Shown here in pieces: positions 1 through 8,843 of a stretch of 43,593 bases of DNA (within the stretch, counting starts at the first letter, position 1; every line of letters starts with the position of its first letter). The notes beneath the pieces were generated by a model, which worked only from the letters and a program-made list of their open reading frames with translations, was not told where the DNA came from and ran no database searches. Source of the DNA: Ruminococcus sp. (GTDB lineage Bacteria; Bacillota; Clostridia; Oscillospirales; Ruminococcaceae); assembly GCA_017517145.1 (NCBI GenBank), contig JAFXAJ010000020.1:1-43593 (forward strand). Direction: 5' to 3'. Both the position numbers and the translations under genes were made by a program.

Positions 1-48
1 AATATAGTATTTTTATTTTGGCGATTTATATGGTACTTTTATAACGAA

Positions 49-76
49 AAAACGTATGCAAAAAAGCATACGTTTT
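49..76 (-). terminator. Rho-independent terminator of tRNA-Ser
   Basis: An 11-bp perfect inverted repeat (arms 49-59 and 66-76) with a 6-base loop lies just downstream of the tRNA on the minus strand. The 3' arm ends in TTTT on that strand, giving a classic hairpin plus U-run. Bases 1-48 beyond it hold nothing I can identify. Confidence 0.85.
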
Positions 77-84
77 CATAAATA

Positions 85-173
85 TGGCGGAGTGGGTGGG
101 ATTCGAACCCATGTCCCTCAAGGGGCATCATGATTTCGAGTCATGTCCGTTATGACCACTTCGATACCACTCC
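85..173 (-). tRNA. tRNA-Ser (anticodon CGA)
   Basis: On the minus strand this 89-base segment folds as a class II tRNA. The 7-bp acceptor stem GGAGTGG/CCACTCC is followed by discriminator G and an encoded CCA. The T-loop GGTTCGAATCC is present. The anticodon stem CATGA/TCATG encloses loop CTCGAAA, so the anticodon is CGA, reading UCG serine codons. A long variable arm, typical of serine tRNAs, lies between the anticodon and T stems. It is a single-gene unit with its own promoter and terminator. Confidence 0.95.
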
Positions 174-189
174 GTAAATTGCATGAATT

Positions 190-218
190 ATTATAACACA
201 GAAAGAGGAAAAAATCAA
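190..218 (-). promoter_or_regulatory. Promoter of tRNA-Ser
   Basis: On the minus strand a TTGATT -35 box (213-218) and a TATAAT -10 box (190-195) are separated by 17 bases, about 17 bases upstream of the mature tRNA 5' end. Confidence 0.6.
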
Positions 219-267
219 GTGTTTTCAGAAAAATAAATTTTATAACAATTTATGACATAAATATTTC

Positions 268-296
268 TTGACATTTTATGCTTATTGCATTATAAT
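268..296 (+). promoter_or_regulatory. Promoter of smpB operon
   Basis: TTGACA (268-273) and TATAAT (291-296) with a 17-base spacer, about 30 bases before the smpB start and its GGAGG ribosome site. Confidence 0.8.
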
Positions 297-328
297 TAAT
301 TATATAATGTATAATACGGAGGGATTTT

Positions 329-793
329 ATGCGTTCAAAAGGAACAAAAACAATAGCAGAAAACCGCAAAGCCCGTCATGAATATTTCGTCCTTGAATCC
401 TACGAAGCAGGTATCGAGCTTGTGGGAACGGAAGTAAAATCCATACGACAGGGCGGAGTAAATCTCAAAGATGCATGGTGTTCAATAGATAAGGGAGAAA
501 TTTTTGTTCGTGGTATGCACATATCTCCCTATGAAAAAGGAAATATATTTAATCGTGATCCCATGCGTGTCCGCAAGCTGCTGATGCATAAGCGTGAGAT
601 TAACAAGCTTTTCGGAACTGTAAAGCAGGACGGACTTTCCTTGATTCCGTTGAGTATATACTTCAAGGATTCCCGTGTAAAAATGCAGGTTGGTCTCTGC
701 AAGGGTAAAAAGCTTTATGATAAGCGTGCAGATGCTGCAAAGCGTGATGCAAAGAGAGAAATTGACCGCAATATCAAATCACAGAACAGATAG
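329..793 (+). CDS. smpB: SsrA-binding protein SmpB
   Basis: SmpB is the small RNA-binding protein that carries tmRNA (SsrA) to stalled ribosomes for trans-translation and tagging of the unfinished protein. The 154-residue length is normal for the family. The N-terminal [16 protein letters not shown] segment, the [13 protein letters not shown] stretch, the [16 protein letters not shown] region and the basic C-terminal tail ([13 protein letters not shown]) are all standard SmpB features. The start is fixed by a GGAGG site 6 bases upstream and by family length. It shares an mRNA with the lipoprotein gene that begins 8 bases after its stop. The tmRNA gene itself is not in this window. Confidence 0.97.
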   Translation: MRSKGTKTIAENRKARHEYFVLESYEAGIELVGTEVKSIRQGGVNLKDAWCSIDKGEIFVRGMHISPYEKGNIFNRDPMRVRKLLMHKREINKLFGTVKQDGLSLIPLSIYFKDSRVKMQVGLCKGKKLYDKRADAAKRDAKREIDRNIKSQNR

Positions 794-801
794 GAGAAAA
801 T

Positions 802-1794
802 ATGCTGAAAAAAATCATCTCAGCAGCAGCTGCATTATTTACAGCAATGAGCCTTGCAGGCTGTTCCTTGACGGAACGGGAAGTTATCGAAGAAACCCAT
901 GAACTTCATGCTCCGCCAAGAGTTATGTTTCTGGGAGATTCCATTGCAGCAGGATATGGTCTTGATGGTTATACTGCCGATGACAATTATTCATGTCCTG
1001 ATTCTTACGCAAATATTTTAAAAGAGAAATATACAGCAGAATTAGCGGAAATTTGTGACCATGAAATGCAGAATTTTGCCGTATCAGGGGCAACTTCAAG
1101 TGATTTGCTGGAACTGCTTGAAAGCGGAAAGCTGGATTCTGCTCTTGCTGAAACTGACGCAGTTGTCATATCAATCGGCGGAAATGACCTTCTTGCAAAT
1201 GTAATGACAATTGTGGAAGCTCTTGGAGTAACAAAGGATAATAAATCTGTAGATCTTGATAATATTGATTTCGGAGCAATATTATCGCTGATGGGAACTT
1301 TTGAAAATGATGTTTCTGCGTCACTTGATTTATTTGAAGAAAATCTGAAAACAATAGCTCGTACAGTCAATGAAAAGACTGAGGGAAAAGTATATATACA
1401 GACTCTTTATAATCCTCTTGAAGTGTTCACAGATTTGCCTGTTGTATCGGATTTTTCTGCAAGAACGCTGAATGATTTCAATGAATTTATAGACTATTAC
1501 GAGGGCGACTATGATTACCGCAAAATAGACATCGCAGAAGCTTTTAATGGAAGGTGTGACGAACTTACACGTATTAATGAGATAGACATTCATCCAAATG
1601 AAGCAGGTCACAAGCTGATAGCAGAATTAGTTGATGAAACTCTTTCGTCACGTACATATTATTACACGACGCAGACTTATGGAGAGCCTCATCTGACTGT
1701 GACGGCAATAATTCTCATAGCAGGCGGAATAATAGTAATGATTTCGATTGTGGTAGTAATAATACCTAAATTATTCAAAAAGTACGAAAAATAG
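802..1794 (+). CDS. SGNH/GDSL-type esterase lipoprotein with C-terminal membrane anchor
   Basis: Predicted secreted hydrolase of the SGNH (GDSL) superfamily, which cleaves ester bonds in lipids, acetylated sugars or similar substrates. The N-terminus is a lipoprotein signal with lipobox LAGC (Cys21). Block I is FLGDS (Ser47), block II is around SGAT (Gly96), block III is GGND (Asn128), and the His block is DIHPNEAGH (His264), so the catalytic set is complete. A 20-residue hydrophobic segment near residues 300-322, followed by KLFKKYEK, forms a C-terminal transmembrane helix. A lipid anchor plus a C-terminal helix is unusual and would tether the enzyme to the outer face of the membrane at both ends. 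The substrate cannot be read from sequence. It is co-transcribed with smpB and ends at a strong hairpin. Confidence 0.85.
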   Translation: MLKKIISAAAALFTAMSLAGCSLTEREVIEETHELHAPPRVMFLGDSIAAGYGLDGYTADDNYSCPDSYANILKEKYTAELAEICDHEMQNFAVSGATSSDLLELLESGKLDSALAETDAVVISIGGNDLLANVMTIVEALGVTKDNKSVDLDNIDFGAILSLMGTFENDVSASLDLFEENLKTIARTVNEKTEGKVYIQTLYNPLEVFTDLPVVSDFSARTLNDFNEFIDYYEGDYDYRKIDIAEAFNGRCDELTRINEIDIHPNEAGHKLIAELVDETLSSRTYYYTTQTYGEPHLTVTAIILIAGGIIVMISIVVVIIPKLFKKYEK

Positions 1795-1796
1795 TG

Positions 1797-1829
1797 AAAA
1801 AGCTGATACCGTCAGGTATCAGCTTTTTT
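1797..1829. terminator. Bidirectional terminator between convergent genes
   Basis: Inverted repeat of 14 bp (arms about 1797-1810 and 1815-1828) with a 4-base loop, A-rich on the left and T-rich on the right. It can end transcription of the esterase gene on the plus strand and of the peptidase gene on the minus strand. Confidence 0.9.
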
Positions 1830-1834
1830 GTGCA

Positions 1835-4168
1835 TTATTTAACTATTGCTTCCGTCCAGTAAACCTGATTATAAATATCAGTAAAGCAATAGCTGATTTT
1901 GAGATTTCCGTCGCCAACACTAACGTTGCTGATTTCCATATTATCGGAAACAATCATCTGTTCACCAAGGAAATAGCTGTCATTGTAGTTTCCGCTGTAG
2001 TCATAGTAATCGCAGATAAAGTCCAGAGTATCACCAGCTTCAAGCTCAATCATATTCTTTGCAACTGTATCTGTTTCGGAATTTACATAATCGGTAGAAG
2101 CACCTGCAATATAGCCGTTGGGGTTTTCTGAATCAAATACGATTATAAGATTTACACGTTCATTATTGAGAAGCGCAGGAACATAGCCTGAAATAGAATA
2201 TCTGTCATCTCCAAGTTCTGTGGTGTCAGTATGATAATAAGCAACAGGCTGACCATCGATTGCAACCCAGGTATTATCAGTATCAGCAATGAGATTCCCG
2301 TCACCGTCGAAATCAAAAACGTTATCCAGTCCCATATCCACAAAGCCTGTGCCGTCATCGTAGAAAAGATTTTTATCAAGGGTATGAACAAGTTCCCACT
2401 GTTTTTCAGGAAGTTCCATAATATACTGACCGCTGCTGTTTTGTTCCCAAACAAGATTTGAGGGGTCGAAATAGTTTGCAGAGATATATTCAGCTGTTTC
2501 ATCAGCAGAAAGTGCAGTATCATTCATATATGCGGTATTGGAACTGTCAAGTCCTTCAATAGATCTGTCAGATGTTCCGCTGAGGAAAGCTCCGAGAAGC
2601 TGACCTATCATATCTGAACTTCCGCCGGATGAACCAGCTGCACTGCCCAGCATATCAAGGAGAGAGGGAACAGGTGAGGAGGTACCGCCTGCGGAAATCT
2701 GACCTGTTGTTTCAAGGCTTGCAAACTGCTTGATACACTGGCTGTATTCGGAATCCATACCTATTTTATTATAGGTATTGCAGGCTTTGTCAACGCTTGA
2801 TGTTTTTCTGTAGGGGAAATAGATTGAAACGCCGTAAGCATTATTAATATCAGAAGATGTGCGATTATATTTTACAGCATTCTGAATTGCGTCGCTTAGA
2901 GCCTTTCCCTCGCTGTTGTCCATATTGAGAGCGAGATGAGCGAGGTCAACCTGATCAATTTTGGAGCTTACAGCAAATTCACGAGTAGTATAGCGAGCGT
3001 CAGAAACTTCTTTGTACTCTTTATTAGTGAGCTTAGTGCTGATAGACTGAGCGAATGAATTGAGTTTATCGGGAATAGTATTTGAAAACTCCGCAAGATC
3101 AATAATAGAAAGGGTGGTTTTCTGACCACGGCATTTTTTAGCGCAGGTGTCAACGAAATCGTCAATAATATTTTTGCCGATTTCAACAGTGGGCACGGAA
3201 GTATTTTTACCCAGTTTAGTAAGCCAGTTAGTGTAATACCAGCCGATTCCGGGTTCAGTTTCCTCTGAAGCTATCATATAATCAGCATGGTCATTGAGCA
3301 TGAGAGCAGTTTCAGCTGTTGCCATAAGACAAGCGTCAAAGCCGATGAAGTCAAATTTTACACCTGCATTTGACAGTGCCTTGTCAATTTCAGCCAGATC
3401 CATTGAACCACTGAGGGAATTCTTCTCGTCATAACCGAAACCGCTGACGGAGCCGCCGCCGTGATCCCACATAATGAGATTATTACGGTTAGCAGGGAAG
3501 TTCTGACTGCAATAATTTATAAATTCTGTAAGGTTTTCGGGGTCAGTCATACCGCCATTACCCATATCGGATTCAAGGCGTATAAGTTCGCCGTTTTTAA
3601 TCTGGTAAATCTGATTGACCTTGTTGCTGATACCGTTGATTTTCCACTGTTTGCAGCCACCGGTGTAGAGGATAACATTTACGTTGTCACCGAATGAAGC
3701 AGAAGCCATTTCCTGAATATCGGAAGAAGCCATGCCGTTTTTAGATTCAAGGTCAGTGCCGCAGATATAAATCATCACAGTAATAGTATCGCTGTTATTT
3801 CCGAGAATATTGGTATATTTGCTTCGTGAACCTGCTGCAACACTGTTGTCAACTGGAGTAGAATCAGAATATGAACTTCCGCCGCTGAAAGAGCCGTTAT
3901 TCTGGATAAAGTCCTGCTGCTGAACGGAAGCGCCGTTCCCACCGTTTCCGCCGAGCATTTTCATAATAGCAAAACCGATGATAAGCAGAGTAGGCAAACC
4001 AATACCTCCGCCTACAGCCGCACGTTTCATACCGCCTCCGCCTGATGAGCCTGAATTAATTTTTCCTGAGCCAACAGGACCTGAACCGAGTCCGCTGCCG
4101 CGTCTGTGAACACCATTGCCGCCGGAAGTTACATTTTTCTGACGAGCACGAGGCCTTTTATTATCCAT
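1835..4168 (-). CDS. Clostripain-family (C11) cysteine peptidase, membrane-anchored
   Basis: Family C11 peptidases are Cys/His endopeptidases that usually cut after Arg or Lys. Both catalytic motifs are present: WDHGGG (His236) and FDACLM (Cys280). They are 44 residues apart, close to the usual family spacing. The segment SEETEPGIGW follows, as in clostripain. The first 65 residues are basic and very Gly/Ser-rich, then one hydrophobic segment (about residues 60-80, LPTLLIIGFAIMKML) should anchor the protein with the peptidase outside. The region after about residue 480 holds a Ser/Gly-rich linker and a C-terminal domain I do not recognise. The ATG at 4168 is chosen because AAGGAGG lies 7 bases upstream; an in-frame ATG at 4216 has no such site. 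It is transcribed divergently from the dockerin gene at 4325. Confidence 0.88.
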   Translation of the reverse strand: MDNKRPRARQKNVTSGGNGVHRRGSGLGSGPVGSGKINSGSSGGGGMKRAAVGGGIGLPTLLIIGFAIMKMLGGNGGNGASVQQQDFIQNNGSFSGGSSYSDSTPVDNSVAAGSRSKYTNILGNNSDTITVMIYICGTDLESKNGMASSDIQEMASASFGDNVNVILYTGGCKQWKINGISNKVNQIYQIKNGELIRLESDMGNGGMTDPENLTEFINYCSQNFPANRNNLIMWDHGGGSVSGFGYDEKNSLSGSMDLAEIDKALSNAGVKFDFIGFDACLMATAETALMLNDHADYMIASEETEPGIGWYYTNWLTKLGKNTSVPTVEIGKNIIDDFVDTCAKKCRGQKTTLSIIDLAEFSNTIPDKLNSFAQSISTKLTNKEYKEVSDARYTTREFAVSSKIDQVDLAHLALNMDNSEGKALSDAIQNAVKYNRTSSDINNAYGVSIYFPYRKTSSVDKACNTYNKIGMDSEYSQCIKQFASLETTGQISAGGTSSPVPSLLDMLGSAAGSSGGSSDMIGQLLGAFLSGTSDRSIEGLDSSNTAYMNDTALSADETAEYISANYFDPSNLVWEQNSSGQYIMELPEKQWELVHTLDKNLFYDDGTGFVDMGLDNVFDFDGDGNLIADTDNTWVAIDGQPVAYYHTDTTELGDDRYSISGYVPALLNNERVNLIIVFDSENPNGYIAGASTDYVNSETDTVAKNMIELEAGDTLDFICDYYDYSGNYNDSYFLGEQMIVSDNMEISNVSVGDGNLKISYCFTDIYNQVYWTEAIVK

Positions 4169-4206
4169 AGTTTTTTCCTCCTTGGAAATATACATTTTAT
4201 TATTTA

Positions 4207-4235
4207 ATTGTATCATAAAAATACAAATATTTCAA
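4207..4235 (-). promoter_or_regulatory. Promoter of C11 peptidase gene
   Basis: On the minus strand TTGAAA (4230-4235) and TACAAT (4207-4212) are 17 bases apart and about 40 bases upstream of the start codon. Confidence 0.7.
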
Positions 4236-4258
4236 GGGATTAGCGGGAATTTTTTTAC

Positions 4259-4287
4259 TTGACAATGTATTATTTATTTGATAAAAT
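4259..4287 (+). promoter_or_regulatory. Promoter of dockerin/NPCBM gene
   Basis: TTGACA (4259-4264) and TAAAAT (4282-4287) with a 17-base spacer. It lies back to back with the peptidase promoter, so the two genes share a 156-base divergent control region. Confidence 0.7.
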
Positions 4288-4324
4288 AATAAAGTGAAAA
4301 TATTTTTTCTTGGAGGTAAAATTT

Positions 4325-6484
4325 ATGAAATTTAATCGTATTGCGGCAGGAATTGTTGCAGGTGTATTTTTAAGCGGCTTAACAGGTGTATATCCCTATG
4401 CTGCAATGAATTATGCAGTTGCTGCTGAAACAGCTGATAAGGCTGAAACAGAGGAAAAGGAAAAAGCAATGACAGCTGAAAGCTTTCTTGCAGGCGGATA
4501 TGACACAAAATATGCAACTATTTATTCTGACGGAACTGAAAGCTTCAACATGAATGGCAGAACATACAATCAGGGCGTAGTATTTGCCGGTAAGTATTCT
4601 TATCAGACGTCAACAGCTACTATCAGTTATAATACCAAGGATATAAACACGCTTTCATGGGTGTGGGGACACCTTGACAATACATCAATGACAGGTGCAA
4701 CTGTATCAATTTATCTTGATGATGTTCTCATGGATAAATATACACTTTCTGCAAATATGATGCAGCAGGAATATTCTGTTGACGTTTCAGAAGCTTCGAT
4801 ATTGAAAATAGCTGTAACTTTTGAGGAAAATGCTAAATTTGCTATGGCTGATGTAACAGTTGATAATATAAAGCCTGTAACAACGCCAAAAGTTCCTGAA
4901 TATGATTCTGTTGACAGTTTTATAGAAAGCAGATATAATTACAGCAACTATGGTACATTTTCAGCAGTAAGCGACCTTGAAGCAACGAGAATTAACGGAA
5001 GATATTATTATCGTGGTTTGATTTTCAGTGGTGCATATTCATATCAGTCAAGTAATTCAACAGTAAGCTTTAATACTGAAAATGTAAATAACATTTCATG
5101 TTCATGGGGTCATATTGATAATACTTCAATGACAGGTGCAACAGTTTCTGTATATCATGATAATGTGCTTACTGATAAATTTTCACTTTCACCGACTATG
5201 CCTGTAACTGATTATCAAATTGATGTTTCAAAAACTTCCGAACTTAGACTTGTAGTTTCTTTTGATGAAAATGCAAAATATGCCATGACAGATATAAAAA
5301 TAGATGAAAATACAACAGCAAGGACAGGCAAAGCACCTACGTATAAAACACCTGAAATGTTTGTTTCTGACGGATACAACAGAATGAATACTTCATATTT
5401 TTCGGCAGTCAGTGACCTTGAAGCTAAAAGAGTAAACGGAAGATATTATTATCAGGGATTGATTTTCAGCGGCGCATATTCATACACTTCATCAACTTCC
5501 GTTATAGATTTCAATGTAGAAAATATTGATTCAATTTCCGGAACATTGGGACATATTGATAACACCGCAATGACAAATGCAGTTTTATCAGTATATAAGG
5601 ACGGAGTACTTACAGAAAAAGTAGAATTAAGCTGTCATATTTTGCCGCAGAAAATTACTCTTGATACAAAAGATTGTAAAAACCTCCGTTTAAGTGTTGC
5701 GCATGAAGAAAATGCTAAATTCGTTCTTGCTGATATAAGCGTAAATGAGATAGAAGCTAAGAAAACTTATACAGTACCTGATTATAAAGACAGCAAGGCG
5801 TTTATTACATCTGCATTTGATGATTACAATACAGAAGCTTTTGATTTAGTGAGTGAATTGGACGCATATACAGTAAACGGTGAAAAATGCTACAATGGTA
5901 TACTGTTTGCAGGAGCATATTCATACACTTCAAGTACTTCATCTGTAAATTTCAATACAGAAAATTTAAATACAATATCTTGGACATGGGGACACGTTGA
6001 TAATTCACCGCTTACTAATGCTAAAGCATCAATTTATGTTGATAGAGTTCTTGTTGATGAAATTGATCTTACTTCAGAAATGACGCCTCAAAAGCAGGTT
6101 ATTGATGTATCAGATGCTTCAAGACTGCGTATTATTGTAAAACATGATGAAAATGCAAAATATGTCTTAAAAAACATCAAAATTTCAAAGAAGGGTGATA
6201 ATACTTCAAATGAAATAGAGCAAGTAAAATTCTCCTTCGGTGACGTTGACGGCGACAACACTGTAAGTTCCTCAGACGCATCACTTGTACTTGCGGAGTA
6301 TGCGGCAATTTCCACAAACGGAACTCTCACATTTGATGATAAGGCAAAAAAGGCAGCCGATGTAAACAAAGACAGTAAAATTGATTCTTCTGATGCATCA
6401 TCAATACTTGCCTATTATGCATATATTTCTATAGGAGGAACTGAAACAGATATGGAGAAGTGGCTTTCCGAGGAAACAAAGTAA
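4325..6484 (+). CDS. Secreted dockerin protein with four NPCBM-like repeat modules
   Basis: A 719-residue exported protein. A signal peptide (residues 1-30) is followed by four homologous modules of about 140 residues (near 48-185, 192-325, 335-470, 483-621). Each has the pattern F..VS.L.A...NG..Y..GL.FSGAYSY, then GH.DNT.MT.A..S.Y.D.VL, and ends LR..V..DENAKYA..DI. This pattern resembles the NPCBM carbohydrate-binding fold. The C-terminus (about 637-705) is a type I dockerin with two calcium-loop repeats, [21 protein letters not shown] and [21 protein letters not shown]. No catalytic domain is visible, so it is probably a cellulosomal binding or scaffolding subunit. The ATG at 4325 follows GGAGG by 8 bases; an in-frame TTG at 4310 would sit on the ribosome site. 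cysK begins 10 bases downstream. The sugar specificity is unknown. Confidence 0.82.
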   Translation: MKFNRIAAGIVAGVFLSGLTGVYPYAAMNYAVAAETADKAETEEKEKAMTAESFLAGGYDTKYATIYSDGTESFNMNGRTYNQGVVFAGKYSYQTSTATISYNTKDINTLSWVWGHLDNTSMTGATVSIYLDDVLMDKYTLSANMMQQEYSVDVSEASILKIAVTFEENAKFAMADVTVDNIKPVTTPKVPEYDSVDSFIESRYNYSNYGTFSAVSDLEATRINGRYYYRGLIFSGAYSYQSSNSTVSFNTENVNNISCSWGHIDNTSMTGATVSVYHDNVLTDKFSLSPTMPVTDYQIDVSKTSELRLVVSFDENAKYAMTDIKIDENTTARTGKAPTYKTPEMFVSDGYNRMNTSYFSAVSDLEAKRVNGRYYYQGLIFSGAYSYTSSTSVIDFNVENIDSISGTLGHIDNTAMTNAVLSVYKDGVLTEKVELSCHILPQKITLDTKDCKNLRLSVAHEENAKFVLADISVNEIEAKKTYTVPDYKDSKAFITSAFDDYNTEAFDLVSELDAYTVNGEKCYNGILFAGAYSYTSSTSSVNFNTENLNTISWTWGHVDNSPLTNAKASIYVDRVLVDEIDLTSEMTPQKQVIDVSDASRLRIIVKHDENAKYVLKNIKISKKGDNTSNEIEQVKFSFGDVDGDNTVSSSDASLVLAEYAAISTNGTLTFDDKAKKAADVNKDSKIDSSDASSILAYYAYISIGGTETDMEKWLSEETK

Positions 6485-6494
6485 GGAGTATATT

Positions 6495-7424
6495 ATGAGA
6501 ATCTTTCATTCAGTTGATGAACTTATCGGCAGAACGCCGATTATTGAACTTAAAAATATTGAAAAAACGCTTGAGTTAAAAGGCAGGCTTCTGGCAAAGC
6601 TTGAATATCTCAATCCTACAGGTTCAGTCAAGGACAGAGCCGCCCTTTCAATGATAAATGAGGCGGAAAAAGACGGCAGACTCAAAACTGATTCTGTAAT
6701 AATAGAGCCTACTTCCGGTAATACGGGAATCGGGCTTGCCGCAGTCGGTGCTTCGAGAGGTTACAGGGTAATTATAGTAATGCCCGATTCAATGTCGATG
6801 GAACGCCGTATACTTATGAAAGCTTATGGTGCAGAACTTGTTCTTACTGACGGCAAAAAAGGAATGAAAGGTGCAATTGAAGAAGCGGAGAGGCTTGCCG
6901 CAGAAATTCCGCACAGCTTTATTCCTGCACAGTTTGACAATCCTGCAAATGCAAAAGCACATTACGATACAACAGGCCCTGAAATATGGGAAGATACCGA
7001 AGGAAAAACTGATATATTTGTTGCAGGTGCAGGTACAGGCGGAACTGTCACAGGTACAGGAAGGTACCTTAAAGAAAAGAATCCCGATATAAAAATTGTA
7101 GCTGTTGAACCTGCATCATCACCTGTTCTATCAGGAGGAAAATCAGGAGTGCACGGTATACAGGGAATCGGTGCAGGTTTTATTCCCGAAGTTCTTGACA
7201 CAGAAATTTATGACGAAATTGCAGCAGTTGAGGACAGGGAAGCTTATGAAGCAGCAAGACTCATTGGAAAAAAAGAAGGAATACTTGTCGGCATTTCATC
7301 CGGTGCAGCACTTCATGCAGCAATTGAATTAGCCAAGCGTAATGAAAATGAGGGGAAAAATATAGTTGTACTTCTTCCCGATACAGGAGACAGATACCTT
7401 TCAACAGTTCTTTTTGCTGAATAA
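6495..7424 (+). CDS. cysK: Cysteine synthase (O-acetylserine sulfhydrylase)
   Basis: A PLP enzyme that makes L-cysteine from O-acetylserine and sulfide. The PLP lysine lies in [11 protein letters not shown] (Lys46). The substrate loop TSGNTG, the phosphate-binding glycine loop [16 protein letters not shown] and the C-terminal GISSGAAL motif are all present. The 309-residue length is normal for CysK/CysM. It starts 10 bases after a secreted dockerin gene, with GGAG upstream, so the two are probably co-transcribed although no functional link is obvious. No separate promoter or T-box leader is seen before it. The CysK/CysM distinction rests on overall resemblance only. Confidence 0.94.
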   Translation: MRIFHSVDELIGRTPIIELKNIEKTLELKGRLLAKLEYLNPTGSVKDRAALSMINEAEKDGRLKTDSVIIEPTSGNTGIGLAAVGASRGYRVIIVMPDSMSMERRILMKAYGAELVLTDGKKGMKGAIEEAERLAAEIPHSFIPAQFDNPANAKAHYDTTGPEIWEDTEGKTDIFVAGAGTGGTVTGTGRYLKEKNPDIKIVAVEPASSPVLSGGKSGVHGIQGIGAGFIPEVLDTEIYDEIAAVEDREAYEAARLIGKKEGILVGISSGAALHAAIELAKRNENEGKNIVVLLPDTGDRYLSTVLFAE

Positions 7425-7469
7425 TGCAATTGGTACAGAAATAATACAAAATAATAGTCATTTTTACTA

Positions 7470-7498
7470 TTGCAATATATCCATAAATGTGATAAAAT
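7470..7498 (+). promoter_or_regulatory. Promoter of CNNM/CorC gene
   Basis: TTGCAA (7470-7475) and TAAAAT (7493-7498), spacer 17 bases, about 50 bases before the start codon. Confidence 0.6.
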
Positions 7499-7550
7499 AG
7501 AATATTATGTATCAAAGGAAAATTATTCCTTATAAAGAGAAAGGTTTTTT

Positions 7551-8801
7551 ATGGATAAGTCACTTATATTTAAATTAGCAATAGTATTGATAATGATGAT
7601 ATTTTCAGCATTGTTTTCGGGAACTGAAACAGCCTATTCAACTGTAAATAAGCTCCGGCTGAAAAATTATGAATCACAGGGAGATAAAAAAGCTGGAAAG
7701 GCATTGAAGCTTGCAAATCGTTTTGATGATGTGCTTACAGCGGTTTTAATCGGAAATAATATTGTAAACATTGCAACTTCATCTGTATCAACTGTAATTT
7801 TCTGTGATATTTTCGGTGACAGCGGTGCGGCTATTTCAACAGCTGTAGTAACTGTACTTGTACTTATTTTCTGTGAGGTATTACCAAAATCTTATGCAAA
7901 GAGGAATTCTGAAAAGCTTGCGCTTATGTTTGCAACTCCGCTTTCAATTCTTGTTATTATATTTAAGCCTTTTGTGTGGATACTGAATAAAATGTCATCT
8001 GTATTCAAAGGTGATGAAGCGCCAACTGTAACTGAAGATGAGTTGAAATACATGATTGATGAAATAGAGGAAGAAGGCGTAATTGAGGAACAGGAAAGTG
8101 CCCTTATGAAAAATGCTCTTGATTTTGATGATACATCAGTAAATGAGATTCTTATTCCGAGAGTAAAAGTTATAGGAGTAGAGCTGTCGGAATCAGTTGA
8201 TGAAATAAAGAATACTTTTAACAGGGAAATGTATTCCAGAATGCCTGTATATGAGAAAAGTCTTGACGATATTATAGGAATAATAACGAATAAGGCATTT
8301 TTCAAAATGCTTGACGAGGGAAAAACTGATATACGTGAAATAATTCAGGAAGTTCCCCACATAGCGGATACAAATTTAATCAGCGAAGCGATGCGTTTCA
8401 TGCAGAGTTCAAAAGTTCATCTTGCAGTTGTTACAGACCAGTACGGCGGAACAAAGGGTATTGTTACACTCGAAGATATTATCGAGGAGCTTGTAGGTGA
8501 AATCTACGACGAAGAAGATGAAATCGAAACAAATATCATGAAGCTTTCAGATAATAAGTATGAAATTGCAGGTGATACAAATATTTACGATGTACTTGAA
8601 ATGCTTGAGATTGAAGAATCAGTAATTGATACTGATTACACAACAATCGGAGGATGGGTAACTGACCTTATGGAGCATATTCCCGAAGCTGGCGAGTATG
8701 TAGAGACAGAAAATTTCAGAATTACAGCAGTTGATGTTGATGAAATCAAGGTAGAGAAAGTAATGATTGAAATTTTGCCTGAGCCGGAAAATAATAAATA
8801 A
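7551..8801 (+). CDS. CNNM/CorC-family (HlyC-like) transporter protein, DUF21-CBS-CorC
   Basis: A membrane protein of the CNNM/CorC family, members of which export or homeostatically control Mg2+ or other divalent cations; 'hemolysin' is an older name. Residues about 5-165 form the DUF21 membrane domain with hydrophobic helices, including a GTETAYSTVN segment and VLIGNNIVNI. Residues about 195-320 are a CBS pair (ILIPRVKV, SRMPVYE, ...VTDQYGGTKGIVTLEDIIEELVGEI), the nucleotide-sensing module. Residues about 330-412 form the CorC/HlyC C-terminal domain with YTTIGGWV. The 416-residue length is typical. It is a single-gene unit with its own promoter and a strong terminator. Confidence 0.92.
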   Translation: MDKSLIFKLAIVLIMMIFSALFSGTETAYSTVNKLRLKNYESQGDKKAGKALKLANRFDDVLTAVLIGNNIVNIATSSVSTVIFCDIFGDSGAAISTAVVTVLVLIFCEVLPKSYAKRNSEKLALMFATPLSILVIIFKPFVWILNKMSSVFKGDEAPTVTEDELKYMIDEIEEEGVIEEQESALMKNALDFDDTSVNEILIPRVKVIGVELSESVDEIKNTFNREMYSRMPVYEKSLDDIIGIITNKAFFKMLDEGKTDIREIIQEVPHIADTNLISEAMRFMQSSKVHLAVVTDQYGGTKGIVTLEDIIEELVGEIYDEEDEIETNIMKLSDNKYEIAGDTNIYDVLEMLEIEESVIDTDYTTIGGWVTDLMEHIPEAGEYVETENFRITAVDVDEIKVEKVMIEILPEPENNK

Positions 8802-8806
8802 AAAAT

Positions 8807-8839
8807 AAGAGGTATCGGATAATAGTTCCGATACCTCTT
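8807..8839. terminator. Bidirectional terminator
   Basis: Thirteen-bp inverted repeat (8807-8819 and 8827-8839) with a 7-base loop, flanked by A-rich and T-rich ends, between the convergent CorC and CPBP genes. Confidence 0.9.
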
Positions 8840-8843
8840 TGCC

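Noticed and set aside
690..902. Plus-strand 70-codon frame between smpB and the lipoprotein gene
   Set aside because: It overlaps the ends of two clear genes in another frame and has no ribosome site.
6425..6495. T-box or S-box leader before cysK
   Set aside because: Only 10 bases separate cysK from the previous gene and no specifier stem, T-box or SAM-riboswitch core is seen.
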